Source of the DNA: Hyposmocoma kahamanoa
Lineage: Eukaryota; Arthropoda; Insecta; Lepidoptera; Cosmopterigidae
DNA: 64,000 nucleotides
Direction of reading: 5' to 3'
NCBI RefSeq assembly: GCF_003589595.1
Contig: NW_020653391.1
Coordinates: 3,849,641 to 3,913,640 of the forward strand
Below the pieces are notes generated by a model. The model saw only the letters and a program-made list of their open reading frames with translations, had not been told where the DNA came from and searched no databases. Positions 33,130-43,544 of this stretch are shown piece after piece (position 1 is the first letter of the stretch; every line of letters begins with the position of its first letter). Position numbers and translations under genes: made by a program.

Positions 33130-33800
33130 GTTCATATTCAAAATTTGCCATTTACGAGGTTTAAAACTATTATATAATGAAACAAAAACTTTACACTGAA
33201 GATTATTATACGGCTCCTGCGAACTTGGATGACAAAAATCCGTGGTAGTGACACGTTTAGCTCTACAGGTAGTCCCGATCTAATAAGATGTTTGAAATAA
33301 ATATTGCAAATGATAAATGTATTCAACAAAGGACAATCCCTAGTTTTTAGTAGCAGTAGAGCTCCTTGTGAAAGAGTTGAGTCCAGGGAAATATTGCCAC
33401 CTTTGCTTATTTCTGGTATCAAGCAGTAATGTTACTGCGTTCCGGTTTAGAAGGATAAGGTTGCTGGTGAAATTACAGGCACATGGGACTTATTAACTTA
33501 TGTCTTAGGGTAATGGGCGCAGTGGCAGTGCCCCTCAGATCTTTGCGATTTAACTTACTGAGTGACACTGTAACTGCTATGGATAGGCATATCGGTTACC
33601 ACCAGGCGCACGACTTGTTTGTCCCGTCACTTTATATTATAAAGAAAAAGTTTCTTGTTCATTCTTCTCAGGGAAATCTGTCTTACGAATGAGCAGAAGA
33701 GTTTAATCAATATGACGATTTCAAGTGCAATTTGATGATGAAATAAGATGATTTGAATTAAGTTTGAGTTTCCTCTGATGAAAAATCCTAAGCAGACAAA
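33130..33800 (+). repeat. LINE 3' region, family I copy 1, split by family A
   Basis: Shares order and sequence with the reverse of 39950-40335: 'catttacgaggttt', 'gaaacaaaaactttacac', 'cttggatgacaaaaatc', 'gataaatgtattcaa', then after the family A insert 'cattcttctcagg' and 'gtttaatcaatatgacgatt'. The other copy ends with a LINE-like 'caataaagtttaataa' tail, so this is probably a LINE 3' region; the coding part is not identified. Confidence 0.75.
33347..33648 (+). repeat. Family A element, copy 14 (reference copy with defined ends)
   Basis: 302 bp. It starts 'ttagtagcagtagagctcct', with inner landmarks 'ggtgaaattacaggcacatg', 'taccaccaggcgcacgactt' and 'tgtcccgtcactttatatta', and ends 'taaagaaaa'. 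It sits inside LINE family I; comparison with the empty site at 40091-40115 shows a 5-bp duplication 'agttt' at 33342-33346 and 33649-33653. The A-rich 3' end and frequent 5' truncation in other copies suggest retroposition. I see no clear A box; 'gagttcgtccagg' near the 5' end is at best a weak B box. Non-coding. Twenty-four substantial copies occur here. Confidence 0.9.
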
Positions 33801-33944
33801 AGACTGCAATAATAATTAACATATTTAATTTATTTCCTATTAGTAAAAATTCATACCGCTTTAATAAAATATTTTGCAAAACATATACAGTGTAAAATGG
33901 AATGTACTTTAGTAAATTGATATAATGTATTTAAATTAGCAACT

Positions 33945-34060
33945 TTTGTAACTATAATGAAAAATATGGTGGTTTACATCTCAGTCAGCCGTGACGACAG
34001 GACCTGTAAAGGGCTCGAAACATCGCGTCGGTTTGTTTGAAGAAACAAATATAGGCGGTT
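33945..34060 (+). repeat. Family F element, copy 6 (partial)
   Basis: 'tgaaaaatatggtggtttac' directly joined to 'atctcagtcagccgtgac' (internal deletion), ending 'gtttgaagaaacaaata'. Confidence 0.75.
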
Positions 34061-35639
34061 CCATGTTCTTTTTTACTAAAATAACACAACTGTATTCCAG
34101 CTACGAAATTTAATATAAAAACTGTTTTTGTTTAGAATTCGCTCTACTATATACGATGAATGTACGGTGCATGTGCAGAAGTATGGGAAAACGTACTCGG
34201 GTCAACTTTCTTTTCCATTATTTGTAATCGTCAAGCATGCGATTCTATGAATAACGAGTATGCAAGGTTACTAAGCTTCACATTAGGTAGGTTAACAACT
34301 GTATCAACTCATTACATCTCACTGGGAAGCACAGGTCTCCTCTAAGAAGATGATATTGAGGCTTGATGAACCCAATGAAGGTTGGGAGTCTATATGTTGT
34401 TGGAAAGTGTTGTGGCAGCTCTCTGACATGTACGCCTCCTGATGATGTCTTTCTTTATCTTTGAAACTTTTGTCGTATATATTTTTTTTAGATGCGATTG
34501 ATTATAGGTTACAATGGTCATTTTCAATTTCGCCTGGCAATATACTAAAAGCCGCCATTTTGTAGCGCAACGCTCCTAAAAATTCAAAAATCGAACACCA
34601 CCAGACCGTTAAATAACCATTGATCGTAAACTCCCAATTTCCTGCGCACAATTAAAATTTCAAAAAAAGAACTTTCAATCCACAGAGTATAAAAGTCTGT
34701 AGTTGGAGAGACTTCTTGGGGTCATAGCACCCAACAGGAAACCACGTCACGGGTCGCCGCACGCGGCTCTTACAAAAATTATACTTTTCTAGGTTCCAGT
34801 GTAAGTGTACGGTTTTTATGGCGGATTGGACGTGATTTGCTTCGGGATTTATACTCAACTAACACGTTATGGACCTTCTTGGTAAACGCCAAACAGAAAA
34901 GCATATTGCGAATGTTTATGTTGGCATTTTGTGGAGGTTTGAAAATTAAATGGTATTTTGAGTTTTTTAAATTTGCGTATGAACGTAAAAATACCATTAC
35001 ATAAAAAAAATATAACCATGATACAAAATGTTTTTATAGCATTTATAATAGAGCATGTATAAAGTGAAAGACACATTGTAGCAAATCAACAATAAAACAT
35101 TTTAAATTTTCAAACCTAAACCTTTGAACAAACGACACATAGCGAAAAATTAACAAAAAATAAATCAAACAATCTAACGGGACCGTACGGCCTTATTATC
35201 ATTTTTCCATTCTCATAACAACCGTTTAAAAAAATAAAAAATAAACAAGATTCCATTTTTAAATGACCCTTTACGAGCGTGTGAACTGCATTTAACACTA
35301 CTTGTTTATACTTTAGATGCCTATTAATAAAAGCTAATTTCGTATGAACAGAAATACGGAAACTCACGCATCGTCGGTTTGCAAGCATTAAATAATAACA
35401 TGTTTTTAGCGACCCTGTACTTTGAGGCTGCTATTCTTCGTCAATGGTACTTAAGGGGTTAACAGTAGCCTTTCCAGACTGTACTTTGGGAGTTCTTTAT
35501 TGTACAATGGAATGTGGGGATTGCTTCCTATTACAATGTGGAATAATTGTTTCTAGATGTAGCGTATAACAGGTTAAGCATTTACGTCAAATATTAATAC
35601 GGAAGACAATGCGCAGTAGTGGCACTTAATTAAGATTTA
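34061..35639. other. Gene-free stretch
   Basis: Contains 'aaaagccgccattttg' at 34549, a Pho/YY1-like word, and a GC-rich spot at 34735-34770. Overlapping minus-strand frames at 34652-35388 have no recognisable domains. Confidence 0.4.
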
Positions 35640-35868
35640 ACTGCCTCCGTGGCCGAACGGTTACCATGCCGGACTGCCACGCAGAGATCCCAAGTTCGAT
35701 TCCCGGGCCGGGAGAAATATTTGTATGGCCTACATATATTTCTCTCGTGAGTTTGGGTGTAATTTGTGGTTGTCTATGTGTGTGTCCATGGCACCCGCGA
35801 CACAGGGTTTCCCTAGTGCGGGGCTATGTTGATTGTGAGCGTTATTATTATTATTATTATTATCTTTA
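35640..35868 (+). repeat. SINE B, copy 3 (reference copy, full length)
   Basis: About 225 bp: A box within 'gtggccgaacggttaccatg', B box 'agttcgattcccgg', body 'tctctcgtgagtttgggtgt', 'catggcacccgcgacacagg', 'tagtgcggggctatg', and a tail (ATT)6-7 at 35843-35862. Both pol III boxes are intact, as in tRNA Ser/Leu-derived SINEs. Confidence 0.92.
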
Positions 35869-36118
35869 GATAAGTGCCATATTTAAACAAATAATAAATA
35901 AAATTTGCAAACATTTAAATTCATAGGAAACCATTTTGAAAAAATTATGATGCATATTTTTGTGAAGAGAAGTATTCAAGAGCGAAAACAGTTACTAAAA
36001 TTTGTCGTCTTTCGGGACAGGCTAAGACATCTAAGCCATACTGCCAAGAACGGAAACAATATTTAAAAAATAACAAGTAAACGAAACTTAGTTTTTGTTT
36101 AATGGCCCTAGTAATCTA
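35869..36118. other. Gene-free stretch
   Basis: AT-rich; nothing recognised. Confidence 0.4.
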
Positions 36119-36184
36119 TCCGTTTAGGTACTTGAATATTGACCTATAGTAATCTATAGGCCAATATTCAAGTACCTAAACGGA
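36119..36184. repeat. Near-perfect 66-bp hairpin
   Basis: Arms of 31 bp (36119-36149 and 36154-36184) with one mismatch and a 4-base loop 'taat'. The arms start 'tccgtttaggtacttgaata'. Flanking DNA is not part of a recognised repeat. Confidence 0.95.
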
Positions 36185-37157
36185 AGGTTGAAAAACAAAC
36201 AGGACAAGAAAATTTAAAGTAAAATTTAATTTCTTTTTCAGAACACAACAGGGCTGTAATATTGTGCATTACGGTTAAAACTAAAGCAAATTAAATTTGT
36301 TTTTTCTTTTCAGCAAATAAAAAACCTTGGGTCAGAGATCACTGCCCGTAATTAAGTGCGAAACGATAAAAAAATAGTACTCAATCTCGGTACAGTTAGC
36401 TCCGTCATGGGAAAGCGCACTCATGCATATTGCACTCGATAAAAATGCCGACTGTACTTCGCTATGAGAATGGTGACCATGTATAGAAACAATTAAACAT
36501 TCCATTCATTTTCAAATCTCATTATCATTTTTAAATCTTGTTAACTAACACACGAACGTTTCAATCGTTTTATACATTCCAAAGTAAACCGTGCTTAACA
36601 GTTGGACATGTTTTCATTCATTTTTAATTACCTAATGGAGGTCGCAAATGACAGTGATATTAGAAATATGTTTTATTTTATTTATTTTCTTGTGTGGCAC
36701 CAAGATTGAAAACACTTCAATTTGTCCCTCTATATTGATGTTGAGTGGTCCAGTACATTGCTGACCGTCAAGTTAAACATGCATCCAGATCTTCGCGCCA
36801 CCTTTATTGGTATCTGCCACGAAATCAACCTTGACTTCGACTTTAAAAATTAAAAATATGTCACTCATTTCGTTGTATAAATGTCTCATTTATAATATTT
36901 AATCTTGGTGTTTATAGAAGCTCTTAAAATATTTATAACTTTATTTTAGTGCCCATGGCGAAATATGTCGCCAATTAACTTTCAATTTCAGTGGCAGTGA
37001 ACTGAAGTGAAGGCTGGCAGCTAGTTCCTCCAAAGAATAAGGCATTGAGAAAACGGTATGGTTGCACGCAATAAGAAATAAAAAAAGACAGAGTACAATA
37101 ATCGACCTAATTGCTAGATAGCAATCACAGCCTGGGTTGAAAGGACAATTTTATTTT
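36185..37157. other. Gene-free stretch
   Basis: No gene or defined repeat recognised. Confidence 0.4.
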
Positions 37158-37307
37158 ATATGTCAAGAGACGGGGCAAACAAGTCGTGCGCCTGGTGGTA
37201 AACGACACGCCTGTCCATAGCAGTTCCAGTGCTACTCAGAGCTTTTACTGCACCCGTCACCCTGAAACATAAGTTGACAAGTCCCAGGTGCCTGTAATTT
37301 CACTATA
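37158..37307 (-). repeat. Family A element, copy 15 (3' half)
   Basis: 'agagacggggcaaacaagtc' to 'ggtgcctgtaatttcacta', with a small deletion around 'gagcttttactgcacccg'. Confidence 0.85.
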
Positions 37308-37977
37308 GCCATACACTTTTTGTTGAAATAAAAGTGGTCACCATATCAACAAATTTCAATTCAAATAACTTTCATAGTAAATTGAAACAGCCAGGCGGAA
37401 CCTGTCTAAGTATGTGTAGAACGTTAACTTTTTTATAAAGTTATTGGCCATTAATTATTGCAATCGAATTTAATTAAACGCGATATGGGAATTTGTTTTG
37501 TTCCGGGTTGTGTAGTTCGCTTTTTTGCAGTTTGTACTACATTTTTCTTTATTTTAATACTTGTTCATAAGAAGACGAAAATTGTTGAAACATGTTTCAA
37601 CGTCATTCGTATGTGTAAGATATGCAATATTAACGATTAATAATTGTTCTTTCGAATATGTTTTGAATGAAGAAGAAGAAGAATGATCACTCCTGATTTT
37701 TTTAATGGGCAATGGAATGGACTATCTATGAAATTGGAGTCTGAGAAAATGTCACTTGTTTATATTAGAGACAATTTCATATTCGTATATTAACGTAAAT
37801 ATCCTATGTAAATATGGCTTTAGAGTTAGAGAATTTAGAGAGTGGAAAGAATGATAAACAAGGTTGATCTTTTTAAATATTAGACTTCGGGGTCATTCTT
37901 TTCATAAGAACGTAGAGTTGAATTTATAACTTATGGTGAACGTTTTAACGTCTAGTTTGAATACCGTAGTTTTTAGT
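37308..37977. other. Gene-free stretch
   Basis: AT-rich; nothing recognised. Confidence 0.4.
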
Positions 37978-38212
37978 AGTTTAGCAGTACAGCTCCTTGT
38001 GAAAGAGTTCGCCCAGGGAAGTACTGACACATTGCCTATTTCTGCCGCCAAGCAGTAATGTCAGCATTATTGTGTTCCGGTTTTGAAGGATAAGGGCGCT
38101 GGTGAAATTACAGGCACAAGGGACTTGTCAACTTATGTCTCAGGGTGACGGGCGCAGTGATAGTGCCTCAGATCTTTGCGATGTAAAGCTCTGAGTGAAG
38201 AGCGGCATTGGC
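37978..38212 (+). repeat. Family A element, copy 16 (3' truncated)
   Basis: Starts at 'tttagcagtacagctccttg' and stops after 'gtaaagctctgagtg'; SINE B copy 4 begins within a few bases. Confidence 0.9.
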
Positions 38213-38213
38213 A

Positions 38214-38410
38214 ACTGCCTCCGTGGCCGAACGGTTACCATGCTGGGCTGCCACGCTGAGGTCTTGGATTCGATTCCCGGACTGTGAGAAAGATTTGTAT
38301 GGCATTTATTTCTCTCGTGAGTTTAGGTGTAAGTTGTGATCCTTGGCAACCGCGTTACAGAGTTTTCGATAGTGTGGGGCTATGAGTCTGTGCGTTATTA
38401 TTACATTATT
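38214..38410 (+). repeat. SINE B, copy 4
   Basis: Intact A box 'gtggccgaacggttaccatg' and B box 'ggattcgattcccgg', slightly deleted body, tail 'tgcgttattattacattatt'. Confidence 0.9.
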
Positions 38411-38473
38411 GGTCCCAATATATTATTATGGAAAAAACGAAAACGAGAATTAGATTCGAAATTATTATAAGTC

Positions 38474-38705
38474 AGTACAGAGTACTAAAAAACCCGACCT
38501 CAAAAGTTCGTGGAAGTACATCTATTTGCCGAGTTTTATTGAAAGCGGATTCATGTCCTAGTTTGTCACCCTTAGAGCTGGAATATTTTCTTCAAATTTA
38601 AATGGAAACACTACTGAAAGAGGGTTTCCAGCAAAAAAAGAATCATCAAAATCGGTTCATAAATGCCGCGCAACATATATACAAAAAAAAACATACAGTA
38701 CATTT
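38474..38705 (-). repeat. Family D element, copy 5
   Basis: 'gtactaaaaaacccgacctc' through 'gtcacccttagagctgg' to 'aaaatcggttcataaatgcc', with the following 'cgcgcaacatat'. Confidence 0.85.
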
Positions 38706-39000
38706 GAGAACCTCCTAGTAAGCATAAGTTTCAATGAAAGAAAGAAATACTTCAAAATTTTACGTTGCAGGAAATTAACGTATCATTGAATCAGAAGATT
38801 ACATGTCAGATCTCGGTGGCAGCATACATCATAGATTTTCTTATACTGTAAACTATCTAGACTGTATTGACACAACATAATCAAATATTATGATATCTAT
38901 TAGACTCCTTATTTAAACACGGGCGATTCAAACACAAATAGGTGATGGCATAGAGATTATTTGAAGGTTTCTTTTAATTTATTCTTTAAGTGTTGTTATA
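38706..39000. other. Gene-free stretch
   Basis: A possible SINE C head remnant at 38810-38830 ('cagatctcggtggcagc'). Nothing else. Confidence 0.35.
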
Positions 39001-39125
39001 GTTTTTAATAAACTTCAAAAAAAGGAGTACGTGTGTATGTTATGAATTACTCCGAAATTTTGTAAACCGATTTTGATGATTTTTTTGTAGGAAACCTCCT
39101 GTACCTCTGTAGTAGTCTCATTCAA

Positions 39126-39236
39126 ATTCACTCACGAGAGAAATAAATGTAGGCCATAAAAATATTTCTCCCGGCCCGGAAATCGCACCTGGGACCTCCG
39201 CGTGGCATGGTAACCCTTCAGCCTTGGAGGCAGTTG
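39126..39236 (-). repeat. SINE B, copy 5, inserted in family D
   Basis: Plus strand reads 'ctcacgagagaaataaatgt', 'cccggcccggaaatcgcacc' and 'cgcgtggcatggtaaccctt', the reverse of the SINE B 5' half. Its tail half is missing. Confidence 0.85.
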
Positions 39237-39280
39237 GGGGATGAATCCAGTTTATAGGATTTCACCCACTTTCTGTTACA

Positions 39281-39497
39281 TGTTCGGCACATGTCTTCCC
39301 TCCCTCTTATAATATGGGGTCCTTCAAACGAGGCGTGAAGCGGCATATTGTAGGCAGGCAGGGTGGAGGTGGCTAGTGCAGTGAGGGTCCCATCGCTGCA
39401 CTAGGTTCCTTCGCGTTTGGATACCATTTTCCACTTAACATCAGGTGGAGTGGAGTCATTTGTCTGTCGTATAAAAAAAAAAAAAAAAAAAAAAAAA
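39281..39497 (+). mobile_element. Jockey-like LINE 3' end with poly(A)
   Basis: Translates around F-K-R-G-V-K-R-H-I-V-G-R-Q-G, the usual C-terminal end of a jockey/CR1-like reverse transcriptase, followed by a short 3' untranslated region 'aacatcaggtggagtggagt' and 25 consecutive A at 39473-39497. The long unbroken A tract suggests a fairly recent insertion. 5' truncated to about 190 bp. Confidence 0.8.
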
Positions 39498-39639
39498 TCG
39501 AATTCAAGAAAACTTGGCAAATAGGATGTAATTCCACAATGTTCGGTTTCTTTTTTAAAAAACAAAGCGTTCGGTTTTTTTTATAAAAAAAAGTTATTAA
39601 TAGTATTTCCATATTGCTTATGCTCAGGTTGCGCCCTTT

Positions 39640-39785
39640 TTCACAACTTTTCGGAAAAAGGAGGAAGATGTTCACAGCCCTCGGAATACGTGTGAAGTCT
39701 CTAACCCGCACAATGATTTAAACCATCGACGTAAGGAGACCCGTGTCCAGCAGTGGGACGTAAATGGGATGATGATGAGTTGAGT
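39640..39785 (+). repeat. Lepidopteran SINE (family Y), 3' half
   Basis: 'cctcggaatacgtgtgaagt' through 'ggagacccgtgtccagcagt' to 'gggatgatgatga', matching 11640-11752. Confidence 0.75.
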
Positions 39786-39885
39786 ACAATTACACTTATT
39801 AGTCAGGTACAATAAGAATGTTCTGATACAAATTTATTCATTTATTTCCCATTTTCTCAATCCATTAATACGTCAACTGCCAGCT

Positions 39886-40335
39886 GTTTATTTATTTATT
39901 TATTTATTTATTAAACTTTATTGACCACAATACAAAGGGTACAAAAGGCGGACTTAATGCTAAAAGCATTCGCTTACTATGATGTCCAAGTAAAATAATC
40001 TTTATTTCACAGGTAAGCAAATTACATTTGAAATCGTCGTACTGATTAAACTCTACTGCTAATTCGTAAGGCAAATTCCCCTGAGAAGAATGAGCAGGAA
40101 ACTCTAAGGATTGCTCTTTGTAAATATACATTTGAATACATTTATCATTACAATATTTAATTTAAACATCTTAGATCGAGAATACCTGAACGAGAGAGAT
40201 AAACTGATCACAACCAAAGATTTTTGTCATCCAAGTACGCAGAAGTTGTATAATAACCCTTAGTATAAAGTTTTTGTTTCACAATAGTTATAAACCTCGC
40301 AAATGACAAATTTTGAGTATCAATCGGCATCTTGT
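39886..40335 (-). repeat. LINE 3' region, family I copy 2 (without family A)
   Basis: Reverse orientation of 33130-33800. On the minus strand it ends 'aagtccgccttttgtaccct', 'ttgtattgtggtcaataaag' and a (TTTA)n-complement tail (39886-39913), as LINEs do. It is uninterrupted at the point where copy 1 holds family A, giving an empty-site reference. The 75-codon frame here is 3' untranslated sequence. Confidence 0.75.
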
Positions 40336-41104
40336 TGTAGTAGTACATTGCCCCTTAAATAAATTTGAAACTTTATGAAGACGACTGTCAAGAGCAGCTG
40401 TTTATTTTTATTTCTCGTATTAATATTATGTCTGTCACTATTTTTTATTAAAAAAATAATATTTTTCTTAACATAAATAACATTTTCATAAATGTACTGC
40501 GACATTAGTGTAAGAATGTTAATCTCTTTAAATTTATCTCTCGTAGACACTAGTAGTTATTCATAATAATAGGGTTGAGTTTCCCCCCAATAAGTATTAA
40601 TTAGTAAACCAATTATGCTACGTTTACACGCTTCAAGTTCGATATGAACAAAACACACATGTAAACACGTTTTTTTAATTGTCTGTAATTATTAAGCATG
40701 ACCACCCATCGGTGTCCATAAGTCATCTATGCGTTTTAGACATACTAAACACTACGTTATGCCTTACGTTATTGGAGTCTTTTTCATGTGACTGGTATTT
40801 TAATAACTTTGTAGTATGCCCCTCCTAGAAATCCATATTGCTCCATCTTTGAACAAACCGAATCGGACTTTAATTGTTAGCGTATATGGTTTATTTTGAA
40901 TTGAATTATAAGGAAGGTAGTTTTTTTAATGATTTCAAATCATATTACGCGGTTGAGATAGCGTTAAATTGATCTGTTATATAGCGTAAACTGACTGTGA
41001 AAGAAGAAAAGATAAACTACGACGTCTAATTATTTCGCACCTTCGGTGAAACGCACTCTTTAACTGCAAAAAATGTGAAAATGACTGAACAATGAAACTA
41101 TACT
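40336..41104. other. Gene-free stretch
   Basis: AT-rich; nothing recognised. Confidence 0.4.
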
Positions 41105-41362
41105 CAATAATCTCAGTACAGAGTACTAAAAAAACGACCTCAAAAGTCGTCCATGGGGATGAATGACTTTTGAGGTCATTTTTTTGAACAAAATATTCTA
41201 CCTCTAAGGGTGGCAAACTACCCCTAGTTTGCCACCCTTAGAGGTACAATGTTTTCTTCAAATTTAAATGGGATCACTTTTGAGGTACCCTCTTTCTAAC
41301 AAAAGAAGTATCATCAAAATCGGTTCACAAAGCCGGAGTTATCGCGTAACATGATACCAGAA
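41105..41362 (-). repeat. Family D element, copy 7, with double hairpin
   Basis: Normal D ends ('gtacagagtactaaaaaaac' and 'ccggagttatcgcgtaacat'), but the interior is rearranged. 41184-41220 is an inverted copy of 41225-41261 (3 mismatches in 37; the first 22 bp perfect; 4-base loop). 41163-41185 is an inverted copy of 41128-41150 (2 mismatches in 23). Confidence 0.9.
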
Positions 41363-41594
41363 GTACTAATTAACGTAAGGGACATTTTGTCGAAAATGAG
41401 TTACATATATCATTGGATTCGGAAGTTTCCGCTGTATCGATTGGTATTATTAAAATTTAGGAGTGCCCAGTGGTTTAAAATATAGCATGTTCCTTAGATT
41501 AAAAAAAGATGTTTAGTTGTGCCTCAAGTTACTAATTGAAATGAAAATTTTTGAAGTGAATACTTTTAGAATTCGAATTTTCAAGTCTTATAGT

Positions 41595-41705
41595 AATCAG
41601 TGTATATCTTTAATTTTACTATATATTGTTTCCAAAAAAGTCATTAAAGTCATTGATTCAACGCTCTCACTGTTATGCAGAATCAACCAACGCCATTTGA
41701 GGTAG
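41595..41705 (+). repeat. Repeat J, copy 2
   Basis: Matches 12812-12905 in word order ('aatcagtgtatatcttt', 'tcactgttatgcagaatcaa'). Confidence 0.4.
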
Positions 41706-42384
41706 TACGGAATCTTTCTTTCTTTCATAGATATTTCGTTCGTAGAATCTAAGAACCTCTCTGCTAAAAAGTACTCATTTTGAAGATGCGGCGTTATTAA
41801 TTTTTTGAGTAAAATTTTATTGTGAATAAGACATCAAGTTTCTCCTTCGCTAAAATGGTTTATACCGCTCGAATGTTACCAATATTCGAAGCAACGTCGG
41901 TTACGGGCCGGAAGCCTCATAGTTTTGTTTAAACCTTGTTCCTAATGAATTAGGAGTTTTTGAGATAAGACACAGATACAAGCAATAAAACACAAGGACA
42001 ATATGATCTGTGTGTGTGTTTAATAAACAAGAATAACATTTTCGCTCTAGAAAATGGAGGGCGCTACTCGATTTCTCCAAAAAATTTACTACAGTTTTAA
42101 ACCTCTAATTAAGATTAAAAAGATCTCCGTATTAATAACCATTAAACTAATTTGAAATTGGCGACATACATAATTAAAATACTCGTGAAAGTTTCAATAC
42201 AATTGTGTGACTCTCCCACGACTCATCTTGTCACCTAGTTATGCTCACAAACTGGTTCAGGGTCTTGTTGACTTTGCAGTTAAAATGCAATCTCTGTATT
42301 GCATTTTGTTGTGAGATAATCGTTTTGGTTATGTTATTCGTTTTGTAATGGGTCAGATTTACAAATTGTCTAACGTAATATTTA
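41706..42384. other. Gene-free stretch
   Basis: Nothing recognised, apart from possible upstream continuation of the LINE from about 42310 ('cgttttggttatgttattcg' compares with 53170). Confidence 0.35.
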
Positions 42385-42549
42385 TCGAAGCGAGCGAAGC
42401 ATTCTTAGCATTCACTGGCTACCTTGGATTCAATTGATAAACGTGTCAAGAGGATTATAGGTAACTCGGAATTAGTAGAGGCGAAGCCGTACAGCTTTAC
42501 ACCGCCGTAAAGTTGCCTGCATATCGGTATTCTACAGGATACATCACGG
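42385..42549 (+). pseudogene. Jockey-like LINE fragment, plus strand
   Basis: Nucleotide match to 53221-53385: 'cgaagc', 'cttggattcaattga', 'tattagtagagg'-like and 'ctacaggatacatcacgg'. Encodes the region with L-D-S-I-D-K-R before the conserved 'FYRIYHGEC' block. Broken by stops and ends at the block itself. Confidence 0.75.
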
Positions 42550-42589
42550 TTTGAGGCTAAGTAATTTAGTTCGTAGAGCAATATATGTC

Positions 42590-42965
42590 TTTTTTTTATA
42601 AAAATCGTTCGTTTATAAAATAAGTGCGCATTGACCTCCATCTCACCTGATGGAAAGTGACGATGAAGTCGACGAAGCATGGACACCTAAATAATGCCTA
42701 TGCACTCTCGCCTTGAATGAGTCTAAGTTAGAACGTTCAGGGAACAAGTCTGCAGACAGGGAATTCCACTCCATAGTCGTTCGCCACATAAATGTAGAAG
42801 CGTAAGGCTTCGTGCGATTCTTTGGAATATCCACATCGTAGTGGTGGAATCCAGGCCTACCTCTAGTTCCCCGGTGGTGAAAAGGGGAAGGCGGAATCAA
42901 ATCATGCAATTCCATCGCACACTCTCCGTGATATATCCTGTAAAATACCGATAAGCAGGCAACTT
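42590..42965 (-). pseudogene. Jockey-like LINE, C-terminal coding end and poly(A)
   Basis: A minus-strand frame open from about 42959 to the stop near 42643 encodes V-F-Y-R-I-Y-H-G-E-C, then H-D-L-I-P-P-S-P-F-H-H-R-G-T-R, the Y-A-S-T-F block, W-N-S-L, and F-K-A-R-V-H-R-H-Y at the end. This is the well-conserved C-terminus of lepidopteran jockey/CR1-like polymerases. A 55-bp 3' region ending in (A)8 follows. Open for about 105 codons but 5' truncated, so inactive; it looks younger than the copies at 42385 and 53213. Confidence 0.85.
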
Positions 42966-43544
42966 TAATTTATAAATATTTGAATTGTGATAATCCAATT
43001 TATGACGGACCATGGTAGAAAAACAGCGAGGGCATGTAATTAGCATAGTCCCAATATGATGAGTCATGGACCCTTTTGACATGGTTTTTTTTACAAAGCC
43101 TATCAAGTATTGGAGCGATTAGTTTTGTTTCTATGATTATATCTTCTGCATTTACTCGTAATAGTTCTAAGGCCATTGTGTTTGTTTTATTAACGTACTT
43201 GTATCTGAATGAAGAATATTTCGTTTACATAATATTATGCAATAAATTGGACGCACGTAGCCGTGGTTACGTTAACCCCTACCTGCTAACCCCTTTGTTA
43301 TTTCGCAAGTAACGTAGGCGTAATATATTTAAAGCCGTGTCGTCTGCTAATAATGTAGGTTTAAAACTAAATGGAAAATTATGATATAAATTGAATATGG
43401 AATTTTGAAAAAATAGATGCAACGGCCTGCAAAAACGACACTTGACATTTGGAGGGTTATCTTTGCACATTACTTTTGGCATATTCTGAGCAATATCCAT
43501 AGAAAGTTAAAAAATAAGTATGTAAATAATGCAAACACTTATAG
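42966..43544. other. Gene-free stretch
   Basis: Frames at 43076-43312 (plus) and 43279-43500 (minus) have no supporting domain. The latter contains L-A-D-D-T-A-L, which resembles a polymerase ADD box, but the surroundings do not. Confidence 0.35.

Larger units (their letters stand above)
39001..39585 (+). repeat. Family D element, copy 6, carrying two insertions
   Basis: D sequence at 39001-39125, 39237-39280 ('gatgaatccagtttatagga') and 39498-39585 ('acttggcaaataggatgtaa'). The gaps are filled by SINE B copy 5 and a LINE 3' end. The three pieces are in the order expected from copies D1 and D4. Confidence 0.75.

Noticed and set aside
35640..35715. Possible tRNA gene (Leu/Ser-like head with both pol III boxes)
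   Set aside because: The same head occurs eight times with a shared non-tRNA body and ATT tail, so it is a SINE; no proper acceptor stem closes it.
42385..42965. Twin-primed LINE insertion with 5' inversion
   Set aside because: The opposite-strand piece lies beyond the poly(A) end rather than upstream of the 3' piece, which twin priming cannot give.
42897..43106. 69-codon minus-strand frame
   Set aside because: It is partly the wrong frame of the jockey-like LINE end and has no other support.
43279..43500. LADDTAL motif suggesting a reverse transcriptase active site
   Set aside because: The residues around it do not fit any LINE polymerase pattern and the frame is short; probably coincidental.
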